A stretch of DNA of 64,000 nucleotides from Oscillospiraceae bacterium (GCA_022846075.1 AP025582.1:2294001-2358000), one strand, 5' to 3'; numbered from the stretch's first letter, positions 35,938 to 45,319 are shown. Made by a program: numbers and translations. The notes: generated by a model from the sequence alone, not told the origin.

Positions 35938-36090
35938 GTGGCTGAGTCCATGCAGAAGCCGCCGGAGACAGAGAGAACCATCGGCAAAACGACTTACACC
36001 GTGACCTCCCATTTCAAGCTCCAGGGCAGCACCGCAAGCCAAATCATCAAGCGCCTGATTGATACTGACACAAAAGGCGGGAAAGGCTAA
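35938..36090 (+). CDS. tnpW: Transposon-encoded TnpW-like protein, 50 aa
   Basis: Starts with GTG 35938 after GGGAGG and ends at TAA 36088-36090. The core TERTIGKTTYTVTSHFKLQ and the C-terminal IIKRLIDTDTK match the small TnpW proteins found beside TnpX-type recombinases in clostridial transposons (from memory of the family). Function unknown; it lies 80 bp before the recombinase. Confidence 0.7.
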   Translation: MAESMQKPPETERTIGKTTYTVTSHFKLQGSTASQIIKRLIDTDTKGGKG

Positions 36091-36094
36091 TTTT

Positions 36095-36123
36095 TTGCGT
36101 CTTTACCCCAATTTTGGTATAAT
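36095..36123 (+). promoter_or_regulatory. Promoter of the serine recombinase
   Basis: TTGCGT (36095-36100), 17-bp spacer, TATAAT (36118-36123). It starts about 40 bp upstream of ATG 36171, so the recombinase can be expressed separately from tnpW. Confidence 0.65.
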
Positions 36124-36170
36124 TATAGTGTCAGATAAGGCTTGCATGGACTGCCGGAACGGAGGTCAGA

Positions 36171-37799
36171 ATGAACAGGCAGTCAAGCAGAATCACAGCC
36201 CTCTACTGCCGCCTCTCCCGGGACGACGAGAACGAGGGGGACAGCGACAGCATCCAGCACCAAAAGTTCATGCTGGAGAAATACGCCAGGGAGCACGGCC
36301 ATTTGCCCTACCGCTTTTTCGTGGACGACGGATACAGCGGCACCACCTTCAACCGCCCCGGCTTTCAGGAGATGCTGGGCGAGATCGAGGCCGGGACCGT
36401 GGGCACAGTCATCGTCAAGGATATGTCCCGCTTCGGGCGGAACTATCTGGAGGTGGGGCTTTACACGGAGATCCGCTTCCCGGATATGGACGTGCGCTTC
36501 ATCGCCATCAACAACGGTATCGACAGCGACAGCCAGCAGGATAACGACTTCACGCCCTTTTTGAACATCATCAACGAGTGGTACGCCAAGGACACCAGCA
36601 AAAAGATACGGGCGGTGTTCCGCGCCAAGGGGCTGTCCGGCCAGCGGGTAGGCACCCGCATCCCCTACGGCTATCTGAAAGGTGCGGATGGGGTTTTGGT
36701 GGTGGACGAGGAGACGGCCCCGGTGGTACGGCTGATCTTTCAGCTCTGCGCCGAGGGCAATGGTCCGGGCAGAATCGCCCGGACCTTGACGGAGCGGCAG
36801 ATACCCACGCCGGGGACCATTCGCTTCCAGCGCACTGGGCAGACGGCCCAGTATCACCCGGATTTCCCCTGCTTCTGGCAGGACAGCACCATCGCCAACA
36901 TTCTGGAACACAAGGAGTATCTGGGCCACACGGTGAACTTTAAGACCACCAAAAAGTCCTTCAAAAGCAAGAAAACCATTGAGAACCCGGAGGACAAGCA
37001 AGTGGTATTCGAGCACACTCATGAGGCCATCATTGACCAGGAGACATGGGAACTGGTACAGAAGAACCGACAGCAGAGGCGGAGGCCCACCAAGATGGAC
37101 GGGATGGGGCTGTTCTCCGGGATGCTCTACTGTGCGGACTGTGGGCACGTCCTCCACCTGAGCCGCACCCAATTCTGGACGCGAGACAAAGACTGCTACT
37201 TCTGCGGCACCTACAAGGAGAAGAAAGGCCAGTGTACCGCTCATTATATCCGGGAGGTCGTGCTGGAAATGCTGGTGCTGGAAAACATCCGAAAGGTCAT
37301 CTCCCTGGCCCATTTGGACGAGGCCGAGCTGGTCCGCCAAATCACGGAGAACAAGACGGCGGAGCAGGAGAAGGCCCAGGTCAGAGACAAGCGGCAGTTG
37401 GAGAAGCAGGAGCGGCGCATGGCGGAGATCGATGGCATCATCAAGCGGCTTTACGAGGACAACGTGGCGGGAAAGCTGACAGACGAACGCTTTTCTAAGC
37501 TGTCCGGGAACTATGAGCGGGAACAGGCGCGGTTAAAGGCAGAGACGGGAGAACTGCGGCAGACCGTGGAGCGATACCGGGCGAAAGAGGATAGCGTCAA
37601 GCAGTTTTTGAAGCTGGCGAAAAACTACATAGAGCCGGAAAAATTGACCCCGGCAATGCTCCACGCTCTGGTGGACAAAATCGTTGTCCACGCCCCGGAC
37701 AAGTCCAGCGGCCACCGCCGGCAGAAAATCGACATCTACTACAACTTCGTGGGCCGCTTCGACTTGTCCCACGAAACGGCAACAAGAGAAACGGCGTGA
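36171..37799 (+). CDS. tnpX: Large serine recombinase, TnpX type
   Basis: 542 aa. N-terminal resolvase domain (ITALYCRLSRDDE with catalytic Ser in CRLSRDD; VKDMSRFGRNYLEVG), followed by a recombinase domain (RIPYGYLKGADG to about residue 290), a zinc ribbon (CADCGHVLHLSR ... CYFCGTY ... C) and a C-terminal coiled-coil with a DUF4368-like end. GGAGG precedes ATG 36171. Such enzymes excise and integrate elements through circular intermediates using a short GA core. It is apparently intact, at the right end of the element, as expected for Tn4451-like elements. Confidence 0.92.
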   Translation: MNRQSSRITALYCRLSRDDENEGDSDSIQHQKFMLEKYAREHGHLPYRFFVDDGYSGTTFNRPGFQEMLGEIEAGTVGTVIVKDMSRFGRNYLEVGLYTEIRFPDMDVRFIAINNGIDSDSQQDNDFTPFLNIINEWYAKDTSKKIRAVFRAKGLSGQRVGTRIPYGYLKGADGVLVVDEETAPVVRLIFQLCAEGNGPGRIARTLTERQIPTPGTIRFQRTGQTAQYHPDFPCFWQDSTIANILEHKEYLGHTVNFKTTKKSFKSKKTIENPEDKQVVFEHTHEAIIDQETWELVQKNRQQRRRPTKMDGMGLFSGMLYCADCGHVLHLSRTQFWTRDKDCYFCGTYKEKKGQCTAHYIREVVLEMLVLENIRKVISLAHLDEAELVRQITENKTAEQEKAQVRDKRQLEKQERRMAEIDGIIKRLYEDNVAGKLTDERFSKLSGNYEREQARLKAETGELRQTVERYRAKEDSVKQFLKLAKNYIEPEKLTPAMLHALVDKIVVHAPDKSSGHRRQKIDIYYNFVGRFDLSHETATRETA

Positions 37800-37832
37800 T
37801 ATGCCCATGCACATCACGCCGCCCCTTTTAAT
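37793..37832 (+). terminator. Terminator overlapping recombinase stop
   Basis: GGCGTGAT (37793-37800) pairs with ATCACGCC (37813-37820) and is followed by CCCCTTTTAATTT. The stem includes the stop codon. Confidence 0.65.
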
Positions 37833-37961
37833 TTCAAAACTTCTTTATCATCACGCTACTTATGGCTCCGGGGTCTTTCTTTACACGGCCTTGGGCTCCG
37901 GCGAGGCGTCCGCTGGAAGTCCGGTCCCCTTCTTGACCAGCCGCCATCCACCAGACGGCGG

Positions 37962-39764
37962 TCACTTGCCGTCGGCCGCGGGGTAGAGCAGGTCGGTCAG
38001 AGAATCCAGAAAATAGTTTCGATCCGTCACGTTCAGGAAAAATTCCGCCAGGGGCGGATTGTCCGTCACCAAGCCGTCGGTGCCCATGCGGATGATCTTC
38101 AGCATGCTCGCGTCGGAGTTCGCGGTCCAGGCGTAGACCTTTTTCCCATCTGTTTGAAGCGTCGCCACCAGCTCGGCGGTCAAAAACCCGGTCTCCACGC
38201 TGTATCCATCCACATAGGGGAGGTCATAGCGTTCGGAAAAGGCCATGACAGTGATATAGACGGTGTTGATCCGGGGGGCCAGCTCCTTGCTTTGACGGAG
38301 CAGGTCGGGGTCCATGGAGGCGATGACGCACTGCTCCTCCATCCCCGCCGCCTGGATCCGCTCAATCGTCTGCGGCACCAAATCGGTTTCGTGTCCGGTG
38401 GCCTTCAGTTCGATCATCAGCTCGATTTTGCCCTTGGCCGCCTCCAGTATCTCGTCCAGGGTGGGGATCCTCTCCCCCGCGAATTCGGCGGAGAAATGGT
38501 ACCCCGCGTCCAGGGTCCGCACCGTGGCGTAATCCGTCTCCCAGACCTTCTGATTGAGCCCCGCCACCCGCTGGAAGTCCGTGTCGTGCAGAACGATAAG
38601 CCGGCCGTCACGGGTCTGCTGTACGTCGATCTCCGCCATGCCCACCTCCTCCCGGATGGACCACTCCAGTGCCGCCAGGGTGTTTTCCGGCGCGAAGGCG
38701 GCCCCCGCCCGGTGGGACACCACCACCGTCCCAGCCTGGGGCACGGCATAGGGGCTCCCGCCCAGCTCGGTCTCGCTGAAGATGCCCAGGAGGATCAGGG
38801 CGGCGGCCACAGAGAGGACCCCGGGGAGACCAGATTTGAGTGAGCGCTTGGCGGGAATGGGCTCCGGCCGGACGTCGCCGCGGTAGTGGTGATACAGGGA
38901 GAGGACCGCGGAGAACAGCGACACCGGACCCAGGACCCCCAGCAGGACCCCTCCCATGGCGCTCAGCTTGAGGTAGTGGAAGGTAAACAGCCCCCTGCCG
39001 CCGTCGGGCGCCGCCCTCCATTTGCTCCAGAGCCAGAGCAGCAGAATCATGCAGGCCGACAGCAGGAGGGCGGCCAGGAGGAAGGCCAGCACGCAGGCCA
39101 AAAGGGCAAGCGCCGTCTTGATCTTCCTGCCCTTCAAAAGCCGCCCGCTCTCCCGCAGCGCGCCGCGGTAGCGGCCCCCCTCCAAAATAACGCCGGGGAA
39201 GGCGAAGAGATAGAAAAAAAGCAGCATGTTCAGCCCCGCCATGACGGCCAGGAAGACGGCGAACAGGGCGGGCGCGCCCTTGATATAGTCGAAGATAAAC
39301 TCTGGAATTTGCACTTTCCCCACAAAGCCGTTGGCCAGCGGCAGGGCGGACAGCCCGATCACCGGCACCAGCGCCAGCACCACCGGCAGGTTCCGCGGAT
39401 GGAAAAGCGCCAGAGACCGGGAAAAAGCGCGCCGCCAGAGACACCAGACAGAAATGGACCGGCCCTGCCAGCCCTCCTCGCAGTAGAGGACCAGCGCCGT
39501 GACCTCCAGATAGACGTAGAACGCAAGGAGCAGAAAGGCGCACAGGAGCAGGAGCACGCACATGGGGTCCCGGAATACCAGGCCGATATTCTGCTGTCCG
39601 ATCACCGAAACGCCCAGCGCCCGCAGCATGGCCGACCGGAGCAGCTCCCAGAGGTTCAGGAACAGGAAATAGCCGGCGATTTTATAGGTGATCTCAAAGA
39701 GCAGCACGGCAGGCCAGCTTTTCAGCCCGGCCCCCAGCCCCGCCCTTACCAAAGGCTTCAACAT
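37962..39764 (-). CDS. Membrane glycerophosphodiester phosphodiesterase
   Basis: About 600 aa from ATG 39764 (GGAGGAG upstream); the open frame runs back to 39920 through a terminator, so the longer start is rejected. Residues 1-320 hold about seven to eight membrane segments of the GPDPase_memb type, and residues 345-590 are a GDPD barrel: VSHRAGAAFAPENTLAALE (catalytic His, Glu-Asn), AEIDVQQTRDG (metal-binding Glu-Asp), VLHDTDFQR (second His), and LMIELK. It hydrolyses glycerophosphodiesters, from phospholipid or lipoteichoic-acid turnover, to sn-glycerol 3-phosphate and alcohol. It stands alone next to the mobile-element end. Confidence 0.9.
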   Translation of the reverse strand: MLKPLVRAGLGAGLKSWPAVLLFEITYKIAGYFLFLNLWELLRSAMLRALGVSVIGQQNIGLVFRDPMCVLLLLCAFLLLAFYVYLEVTALVLYCEEGWQGRSISVWCLWRRAFSRSLALFHPRNLPVVLALVPVIGLSALPLANGFVGKVQIPEFIFDYIKGAPALFAVFLAVMAGLNMLLFFYLFAFPGVILEGGRYRGALRESGRLLKGRKIKTALALLACVLAFLLAALLLSACMILLLWLWSKWRAAPDGGRGLFTFHYLKLSAMGGVLLGVLGPVSLFSAVLSLYHHYRGDVRPEPIPAKRSLKSGLPGVLSVAAALILLGIFSETELGGSPYAVPQAGTVVVSHRAGAAFAPENTLAALEWSIREEVGMAEIDVQQTRDGRLIVLHDTDFQRVAGLNQKVWETDYATVRTLDAGYHFSAEFAGERIPTLDEILEAAKGKIELMIELKATGHETDLVPQTIERIQAAGMEEQCVIASMDPDLLRQSKELAPRINTVYITVMAFSERYDLPYVDGYSVETGFLTAELVATLQTDGKKVYAWTANSDASMLKIIRMGTDGLVTDNPPLAEFFLNVTDRNYFLDSLTDLLYPAADGK

Positions 39765-39868
39765 GTTCAGGCTCCTCCCGCGGTGATAGCTTCGTACCGA
39801 TAGTATGCCAGTTATTGCGCGTCTTAGATAGCCTCGGATCTTTTTGCTTCCCAAAAGCGAAGCCTTTA

Positions 39869-39907
39869 AAACAAAGGCTTGGGAGCGCCGCTTCCAAGCC
39901 TTTGTTT
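39869..39907 (-). terminator. Terminator after IclR pair
   Basis: 14-bp stem (AAACAAAGGCTTGG with its complement, 39869-39882 and 39894-39907). It overlaps the last codons of the IclR gene ending at 39910 by position only; a TTTTAAAGG stretch follows on the minus strand. Confidence 0.7.
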
Positions 39908-39909
39908 TT

Positions 39910-40653
39910 TCATATTCCAAAGCTTTTGAGGGTATCCTCCACTTCCTTCACGAAGTCCTCACCCATGTGTCGTTTAAAGTCCTCCACGGTAAAGCTCAGA
40001 TTGAGCGTGCCGGTGATCGCCCCCGAACCGTCGTGGACAGGGAACGCGACGCAGGCGATCAGGTCGTAGAGCTCCCCCACCACCACGCCGTAGCCCTGGG
40101 CTCTGGTCCGGTCGATCTCCCGCAGCAGCTCGTCCCGGTCGATAATGGTGTTGCGGGTATGGGGCACGATGCGCTCCCTGGCGAGCCACTCCACCAGCGC
40201 GTCGGGCTCCATCTGGGCCAGGAAGAGCTTGCCCGCCGCGGTGCAGTAGGAGGAAAAGGTCTGCCCCGGCATGGGGTACAGGGTTCCGAAGCTGATGTTC
40301 TCCCCCACGCTGATGATGTGGATGATCGACATCTCATGGAAGGCGGCCAAACCCACCTCACAGCCGTACCGCATGGATAAGTAATTCATGATGGGGATGA
40401 TCTTGTCTATGGCGTCATCCCGGTTGATCACGTCGCCGGAGAGCTGGTAGAGCTTATAGGTCAGATAATACTGCTTGTTGGCGTGCTGCTCCACGTAGCC
40501 CATGGACTTCAGCCCGGTCAAGATCCGATAGACCGTCGCGGTGGACAGGTCCAGCGCCGCCGAGATCTCCTGGATGGAGAGCTTGCGCTCCATCGTGCTC
40601 ATATACTCGATGACAGAAAAGATTTTCTTCATGGAGTCCTCATTGCTTTTCAT
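39910..40653 (-). CDS. IclR-family regulator (copy 1)
   Basis: 247 aa. N-terminal winged helix-turn-helix (FSVIEYMSTMERKLSIQEIS ... STATVYRILTGLKSMGYVE) and C-terminal effector-binding domain with the family's PGQTFSSYCTAAGKLFLA and GELYDLIACVAFPVHD stretches. It is 15 bp downstream of a close paralogue, so the two are co-transcribed. The ribosome site is weak. Likely senses a small organic acid and controls the TRAP/oxidoreductase operon nearby; this is inferred from location. Confidence 0.88.
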   Translation of the reverse strand: MKSNEDSMKKIFSVIEYMSTMERKLSIQEISAALDLSTATVYRILTGLKSMGYVEQHANKQYYLTYKLYQLSGDVINRDDAIDKIIPIMNYLSMRYGCEVGLAAFHEMSIIHIISVGENISFGTLYPMPGQTFSSYCTAAGKLFLAQMEPDALVEWLARERIVPHTRNTIIDRDELLREIDRTRAQGYGVVVGELYDLIACVAFPVHDGSGAITGTLNLSFTVEDFKRHMGEDFVKEVEDTLKSFGI

Positions 40654-40668
40654 GCGCCACCGCCGTTC

Positions 40669-41415
40669 CTACAACCCAAAATTTATCATTGCCTTGCGCA
40701 CGTCCTCAGTGAAGCTGTTGCGCATATTCTCCTCATAGACCTCCGGCAGCATCCGGAAATTGAAGGTGCCGAGCACACAGCCGTCCTGATCATGGACGGG
40801 GAAAGCCACCGCGTACACCACGTCGTATAGCTCTCCCTCGCTCACGCTGTAACCCCGCTCGCGCGTCCGCAGGATCTCCTCATAGAGCCGCTCCTTGTCG
40901 ACGATGGTCCGAAGGGTATGCGGGAGAAGGACCTGATCCGCGATCCAGCTTTTGAGCGCCCCGTCCTCCAGCTGTGCCAGGTATATCTTGCCCGGCGCGG
41001 AGCAATAGGCGGGAAAGACCTGCCCCGGCCGAAGAAACGCTTTGCCGAAATTGATGTTCCGGCCCACGTTCAGGATGTGGACAATAGCGCCGTCATTGAA
41101 CGCGGTGAGGCCCACCTCAAAACCATAACGCAGGGCAAAGTAATTCATATAGGGGATCAGCTCCCGCAGGAGCCCGTCCCGGTTGAGCGCCTTGCCCGCC
41201 ACTTTGTAGATCTTATAACTCAGATAGTAGCGCTTGTTCTCGTCCTGCTCCGCATAGCCCAGGTCCATCAGGCCCTTTAACAGCCGTTGGACCGCCGCGC
41301 CGGAGAGGGAGAGGGCCTCGGCGATTTCCTGAAGAGAGACCTTGCGCCTCTGCCCGCTCATATATTCAATGACGGAGAACGTCCTCTGCATCGTGCTTTC
41401 ACCGGAAGCTGCCAT
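40669..41415 (-). CDS. IclR-family regulator (copy 2)
   Basis: 248 aa, GGAGGG before ATG 41415. Same domain order as copy 1, with helix-turn-helix SLQEIAEALSLSGAAVQRLLKG and effector domain RPGQVFPAYCSAPGKIYLAQ and GELYDVVYAVAFPVHDQ. The two proteins align end to end, so they arose by tandem duplication and have since diverged strongly. They may form heteromers or answer to different ligands. Confidence 0.88.
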   Translation of the reverse strand: MAASGESTMQRTFSVIEYMSGQRRKVSLQEIAEALSLSGAAVQRLLKGLMDLGYAEQDENKRYYLSYKIYKVAGKALNRDGLLRELIPYMNYFALRYGFEVGLTAFNDGAIVHILNVGRNINFGKAFLRPGQVFPAYCSAPGKIYLAQLEDGALKSWIADQVLLPHTLRTIVDKERLYEEILRTRERGYSVSEGELYDVVYAVAFPVHDQDGCVLGTFNFRMLPEVYEENMRNSFTEDVRKAMINFGL

Positions 41416-41472
41416 ATACTCCCTCCTCTTCTATTTTAAGGACTTATTGTATCATAAAGCCCGCTCAAATTG

Positions 41473-41500
41473 CAAGAGGCGGAGTTTCCTCCGCCTCTTG
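41473..41500 (-). terminator. Terminator of TRAP/oxidoreductase operon
   Basis: Perfect 12-bp stem (CAAGAGGCGGAG with its complement) with a TTTC loop, 22 bp after the ferredoxin stop at 41523. Confidence 0.75.
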
Positions 41501-41522
41501 TGGCAAACGTCCGGACAACGGT

Positions 41523-41966
41523 CTATTCGGCGTCCAGATCCCGGAGCGTGATCGCGCCGGTGGGACAGGTGCGCACACAGGCCGGCTCCATCCCATGCCG
41601 CCAGCGCTCGATGCAGCCGTCGCATTTCATCATCTTGCCGTCCACCCCGAAGGAGGGCGCGCCATAGGGGCAGGCCATGGCACAGCTGTGGCAGCCGATG
41701 CAGTTGGTGTTGTCATACACGGTCAGGTTGGTTTCCGGGTCCTTTCTCAGGCAGCCGGAGGGACAGCCCGCGATACAGGGCGCGTCATCGCAGTGCATGC
41801 AGGACACCGACATATAACAGTCCTTGCCCAGCTCCTCCACATCGTAAATATGCCGCAGGGGGCACACGCCGGCCTCCACGTCGATGTCGTGCTGGTCCAT
41901 ACAGGCGACGGCGCAGGCCCCGCAGGCGGAGCATTTCCTGATATCCAGCTCCAAACGCAGCTTCAA
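41523..41966 (-). CDS. 4Fe-4S electron-transfer subunit (DmsB/HycB type)
   Basis: 147 aa with a TTG start overlapping the stop of the molybdopterin gene (GGAGG 9 nt upstream). Four cysteine clusters are visible: CSACGACAVAC, CMHCDDAPCIAGC, CIGCHSCAMAC and CDGC with CVRTC, enough for four [4Fe-4S] centres. It passes electrons between the molybdenum subunit and a redox partner. Cytoplasmic, no twin-arginine signal. It is the last gene of the operon. Confidence 0.9.
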   Translation of the reverse strand: MKLRLELDIRKCSACGACAVACMDQHDIDVEAGVCPLRHIYDVEELGKDCYMSVSCMHCDDAPCIAGCPSGCLRKDPETNLTVYDNTNCIGCHSCAMACPYGAPSFGVDGKMMKCDGCIERWRHGMEPACVRTCPTGAITLRDLDAE

Positions 41967-44057
41967 CCCTTTTCGCCTCCCTTCCGAATCCGGCAGCAGA
42001 CACAGTTATAACCGGGGTATCCGGAATACGGGTCCAGATGGACGCCGCCCACCAGCTCGTTTGCGTCCGCCTCTTTGTAGCCGTGATAGATCTGCAAATG
42101 TCCCGGCATGATCCGATCGGTGGGATTGGCGCGCAGAGAGACGGTCCCCGAGGGGCTTTCCACCGTCACCCAGTCCCCGGCCCCGATCCCCAGGGCGGCG
42201 GCGTCACCGGCATTCATGTCCACCATGGGATCCGGGCGGAGCGAGCGGGTCCACGGCACATCGTGCATCCGGCTGTGCAGGGCGAAGGGCAGCCGGGCGC
42301 CCACGGAGAGTACCATGGGATATGCCTGCCGGTCCGCCCCATCCCACGGGGGCGTGTAGGCGGGCAGCGGGTCCAGCCCGGGGGCGTACCGCTCGATGCT
42401 GGTGGAATAGATCTCGAACTTTCCCGTGGGTGTGGCGTATCCCCTGGCGGTGTAAGCGCCCGGGACAAAGGGCTTGGCGTCGGGCACCTTAACGGGCATA
42501 TCCTCCCGGATGCAGTCGTCCAGCTCCAACTCGCAGTCGGAGAGCATCCAGCGCACACAGTTCTCATAGCCGGAGCGCAGCAGCGGATCGTCCAGATCCA
42601 GCGCGTCGGCCAGCTCCTTGATGATGGTGGAGTCCGGACGGGCAGAGTGCAGGGGGGCAATGACCGGCTTGATATAGGTGGCGAAGCCGCCGGGATAGAC
42701 CTTGAACTCCTCCCGCTCGAAGGAGGTGCAGGCCGGCAGCACGATGTCGGAATGGCGGCAGGTCTCGGTCATGAACAGCTCCGCGCTCATGACAAAATCC
42801 AGCCGGTCCACCGCCTCCAGCACCTTGTGGGGCTCCGGGAACATGCGGTGGTTCAGGCCGAAGGCCATGACCGCCTTGACCGGGTATGGCGTCCCCTCCC
42901 CGATCTGGCGCACCAGGTCGGTCATCTGGCACTCATCCATAAAGTGGGCCCACAGGGGGAAGGCCCCGTCCCCGATGCGGGGCGGCGCGCCTTTGGGCTT
43001 CGTGGCATGGGTGAATTCGTGCTCCCTGGTCTCAAAGCCCGCCCACTGGTGGGAGTAGGTCTCCCCGACGGGAAAGTTTCCGCCCAGCACGTCGTAGTTG
43101 CCGGTGATGGCGCTCAGGCTCATGATGGCCCGGAAGGCCTGATAGCCGTTTTTGTGGTGGACGATGGGCGCGCCGCTCTGGCTGATGCAGGAGGGCTTAT
43201 TGGTCGCGTACCACTCGGTCGCCTGCTCGATGTCCCGCGCCTTCAGGCCCGTGATGCCGCAGACCCGCTTCAGGTCGAACTGCCTGACATAGTCGGCGTA
43301 TTCCTCAAAGCCGTGTACGTGCTTTTCCACGTAGTCCCGGTCCACCCAGCCGTTGTCGATGATGAGCTTGCCCATGCCCAGGGCCAGCGCCCCATCCGTC
43401 CCCGGGCGGATGCGCAGGTGCAGGTCCGCCAGCTTGGTGGTCGTAGGCGTCACACGGGGGTCGATGACCACGATCTTCTGCCCCCGCTCCTTCACCTCAT
43501 AGAGCTGCTTGAGCTGGGTGGGCTTGGAGTAGTATGGGTTCACCGCCCAGGCCAGGAAGGTGGCGGCGTTCTGCACATCGTAGCCGGAAAAAGTCCCCGC
43601 CATGTCCCGCCAGGCCTCCACCGTAGCCAAAGGAGTGGGCCAGCCGTTGCAGGAAAGAGCGGTACCACTTGGCGTAGCCTGAGTAAAACAGCACGGACTG
43701 GGGCCCGTATTCCGACTTGATCCCGTTCAGCCGCCGGGCGATCTCCCGGTAGGCCTCCTCCCAGGTAATCTCCTCAAATTGGCCGCTCCCCCGGGGGCCC
43801 GTCCGGCGAAGGGGCGTTTTGATGCGGTCGGTCCGGTAGATATATTGGCGGTTGGCGTGCCCCTTTGGACACAGATTGCCGTTGCTGACCGGATAGCCCG
43901 GGGTGCCCTCGATCTTCACCAGCTTCCCGTCCTGCACATAGGCGTCGATGCCGCAGTGGAACAGGGGCTCACATACGGAGCAGAAGGTGTGTTTGATCTC
44001 GATGCCCGTCTCGGGCCCCGGTATCTTGGCCTGCCGCAGGTGTTCCAGTTTCGTCAT
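41963..44057 (-). pseudogene. Molybdopterin oxidoreductase, disrupted by frameshift/deletion
   Basis: Two frames make up one protein of about 700 aa. The first (44057 down to about 43620) gives the iron-sulfur domain (FCSVCEPLFHCGI ... LCPKG) and runs to LQRLAHSFG. The second (to 41963) resumes at TVEAWRDMAGTFSGYDV and carries the molybdopterin domains through the C-terminal dinucleotide-binding region. At the junction about 43615-43630 the frame changes, and relative to family members a stretch of roughly 13-14 residues, where the molybdenum-ligating residue normally lies, is missing. A 3n+2 deletion near 40 nt fits. The class would be a membrane-free Mo-bisPGD enzyme. Start GGAGGG/ATG 44057; its stop overlaps the ferredoxin start. 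Confidence 0.75.
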
Positions 44058-45319
44058 TGCCCACGCCCTCCCAACAGATCGATCAATTCCCGGGGCAGGC
44101 CGCTTTTCAGCAGCACGGCCCGCTCCTGGGGGTCCGGGGGAACGTCGTGGGGATACAGGCCCCGCAGCATATGGTCCTTCACCGCGCCGCTGTTTTTATA
44201 CAGGTCCAGCAGGTTGACGCAGTTGACCCGCCCATCCGCCACGGTGGCCTCTATATACCGGCCGTCCCGGTCCTGAAAGACCCGGCGCTCTCCCGGCAGG
44301 CTCTTGTCCCCGAAGGAGACGAAATCCATGCCCATAAAGTGGGTGATGTTGTGAAGGATATTGCCGGGATAGGAGGCGTCCAGGCCGGCCATGTTTTTTC
44401 CGGCCGTCTCTCCCTGGAGCACCGCGCTGGCCCACAGACCGATGATCCGGGTGCCGCCGGTGGACAGGTCCCTCCCCTGGCAGCAGTCCCCGGCGGCAAA
44501 GATCCCCGCCGCGCTGGTGCGCATGTGTTCGTCCACCACAATGCCCCGGTCAATCAAGATCTCCTCCGGAGAGACATAGCCCACCGCGGCCCGTGTGCCG
44601 ATGCACATCGCCACCGCGTCCACCGTCACGGCGGCGCCGTCGGAGAAACACACCTCCGCCCGGCCGTCCCGCTGGGCGGCATGGGTGGTCTTGACGCCGA
44701 AGCGCAGCTCCACGCCCCGCTCCCGGAGCTGGCCCTCGATCCTCCGGCTGGTCTCCTCAAAGGCGGCAGTGGGGAAGATGTATTCCGCCAGGTCGGAGAA
44801 CACCACCTCCACCCCCTGCTCCAGCAGCAGCTCCACCAGCTTGATCCCCACCATGGAGGCGCCCACCACCAGCATCCGCCTGATCCCGCCGGAGGCCAGG
44901 GCCTCCTTGAGCCGCACCGCGTCCTCCACATTGCGCATGGCAAAGATCCGGCTCTGCGGCAGGTCCCCCACGGGGGGCACGAAGGCCCGTGCCCCGCTGG
45001 ACAGAAGGATCTTGTCGTAGGCCCTCTCCCGGCCGTCGGACAGGCGGACGGTCCGCGCGGCGGCATCTATTTGGGACACCGCGCACTGATCGTACCAGGT
45101 AAAGTCCAGCTCCCCGCGCAGCGTCTCCATGGTCCCGAAGGGAAACATGCCCTCATAGGGCAGCGTCCCCTTTACGTAGTAAGTCGTCAGCATCGGGTTG
45201 TACGGCGGAAGGCCGGTGTCGCTGTACACGTCCACCGCCGCGGCGCAGCCCGCCCCGCGGATGGCCTTCAGCGCGTGACAGCCCGCGCAGCCGAAGCCGA
45301 CGATCGCAAAACGTTCCAT
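44054..45319 (-). CDS. FAD/NAD(P)-dependent pyridine nucleotide oxidoreductase
   Basis: 421 aa. FAD-binding start FAIVGFGCAGCHALKAI, conserved PPYNPML and SSGAR stretches, NAD-binding fold MLVVGASMVGIKLVELLLEQG, and the FAD-contact motif GIFAAGDC. It resembles the NADH-dependent flavoprotein partners of NirB or rubredoxin-reductase type. It shares the ATGA overlap with the molybdopterin gene start, so it is its likely electron partner. AAGGGAG precedes ATG 45319, only 31 bp after the TRAP permease. Confidence 0.88.
   Translation of the reverse strand: MERFAIVGFGCAGCHALKAIRGAGCAAAVDVYSDTGLPPYNPMLTTYYVKGTLPYEGMFPFGTMETLRGELDFTWYDQCAVSQIDAAARTVRLSDGRERAYDKILLSSGARAFVPPVGDLPQSRIFAMRNVEDAVRLKEALASGGIRRMLVVGASMVGIKLVELLLEQGVEVVFSDLAEYIFPTAAFEETSRRIEGQLRERGVELRFGVKTTHAAQRDGRAEVCFSDGAAVTVDAVAMCIGTRAAVGYVSPEEILIDRGIVVDEHMRTSAAGIFAAGDCCQGRDLSTGGTRIIGLWASAVLQGETAGKNMAGLDASYPGNILHNITHFMGMDFVSFGDKSLPGERRVFQDRDGRYIEATVADGRVNCVNLLDLYKNSGAVKDHMLRGLYPHDVPPDPQERAVLLKSGLPRELIDLLGGRGQ

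Larger units (their letters stand above)
31393..37832. mobile_element. TnpX/TnpW-type integrated element with efflux cargo
   Basis: Unit of palindromic left region, AraC regulator, MATE exporter, hexapeptide acetyltransferase, response regulator, TnpW and large serine recombinase. The cargo (about 31.9-35.0 kb) is much more AT-rich than the flanks, a sign of transfer. The exact ends are not determined: the left lies somewhere after the terminator at 31346, the right between the recombinase stop (37799) and the glycerophosphodiesterase gene. No conjugation genes are present, so it would move as a mobilisable transposon or be a decayed remnant. Confidence 0.5.

Noticed and set aside
39765-39920. 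52-residue N-terminal extension of the glycerophosphodiesterase
   Set aside because: It crosses the terminator of the IclR gene and lacks a ribosome site; GGAGGAG marks the start at 39764.
42038-43720. 560-aa + strand frame over the molybdopterin gene
   Set aside because: Antisense shadow; the minus strand encodes clear molybdopterin oxidoreductase domains.
43497-44057. Selenocysteine or programmed frameshift in the molybdopterin gene
   Set aside because: The two halves are in different frames and residues are missing at the junction; no in-frame TGA, slippery site or stem was found to support recoding.
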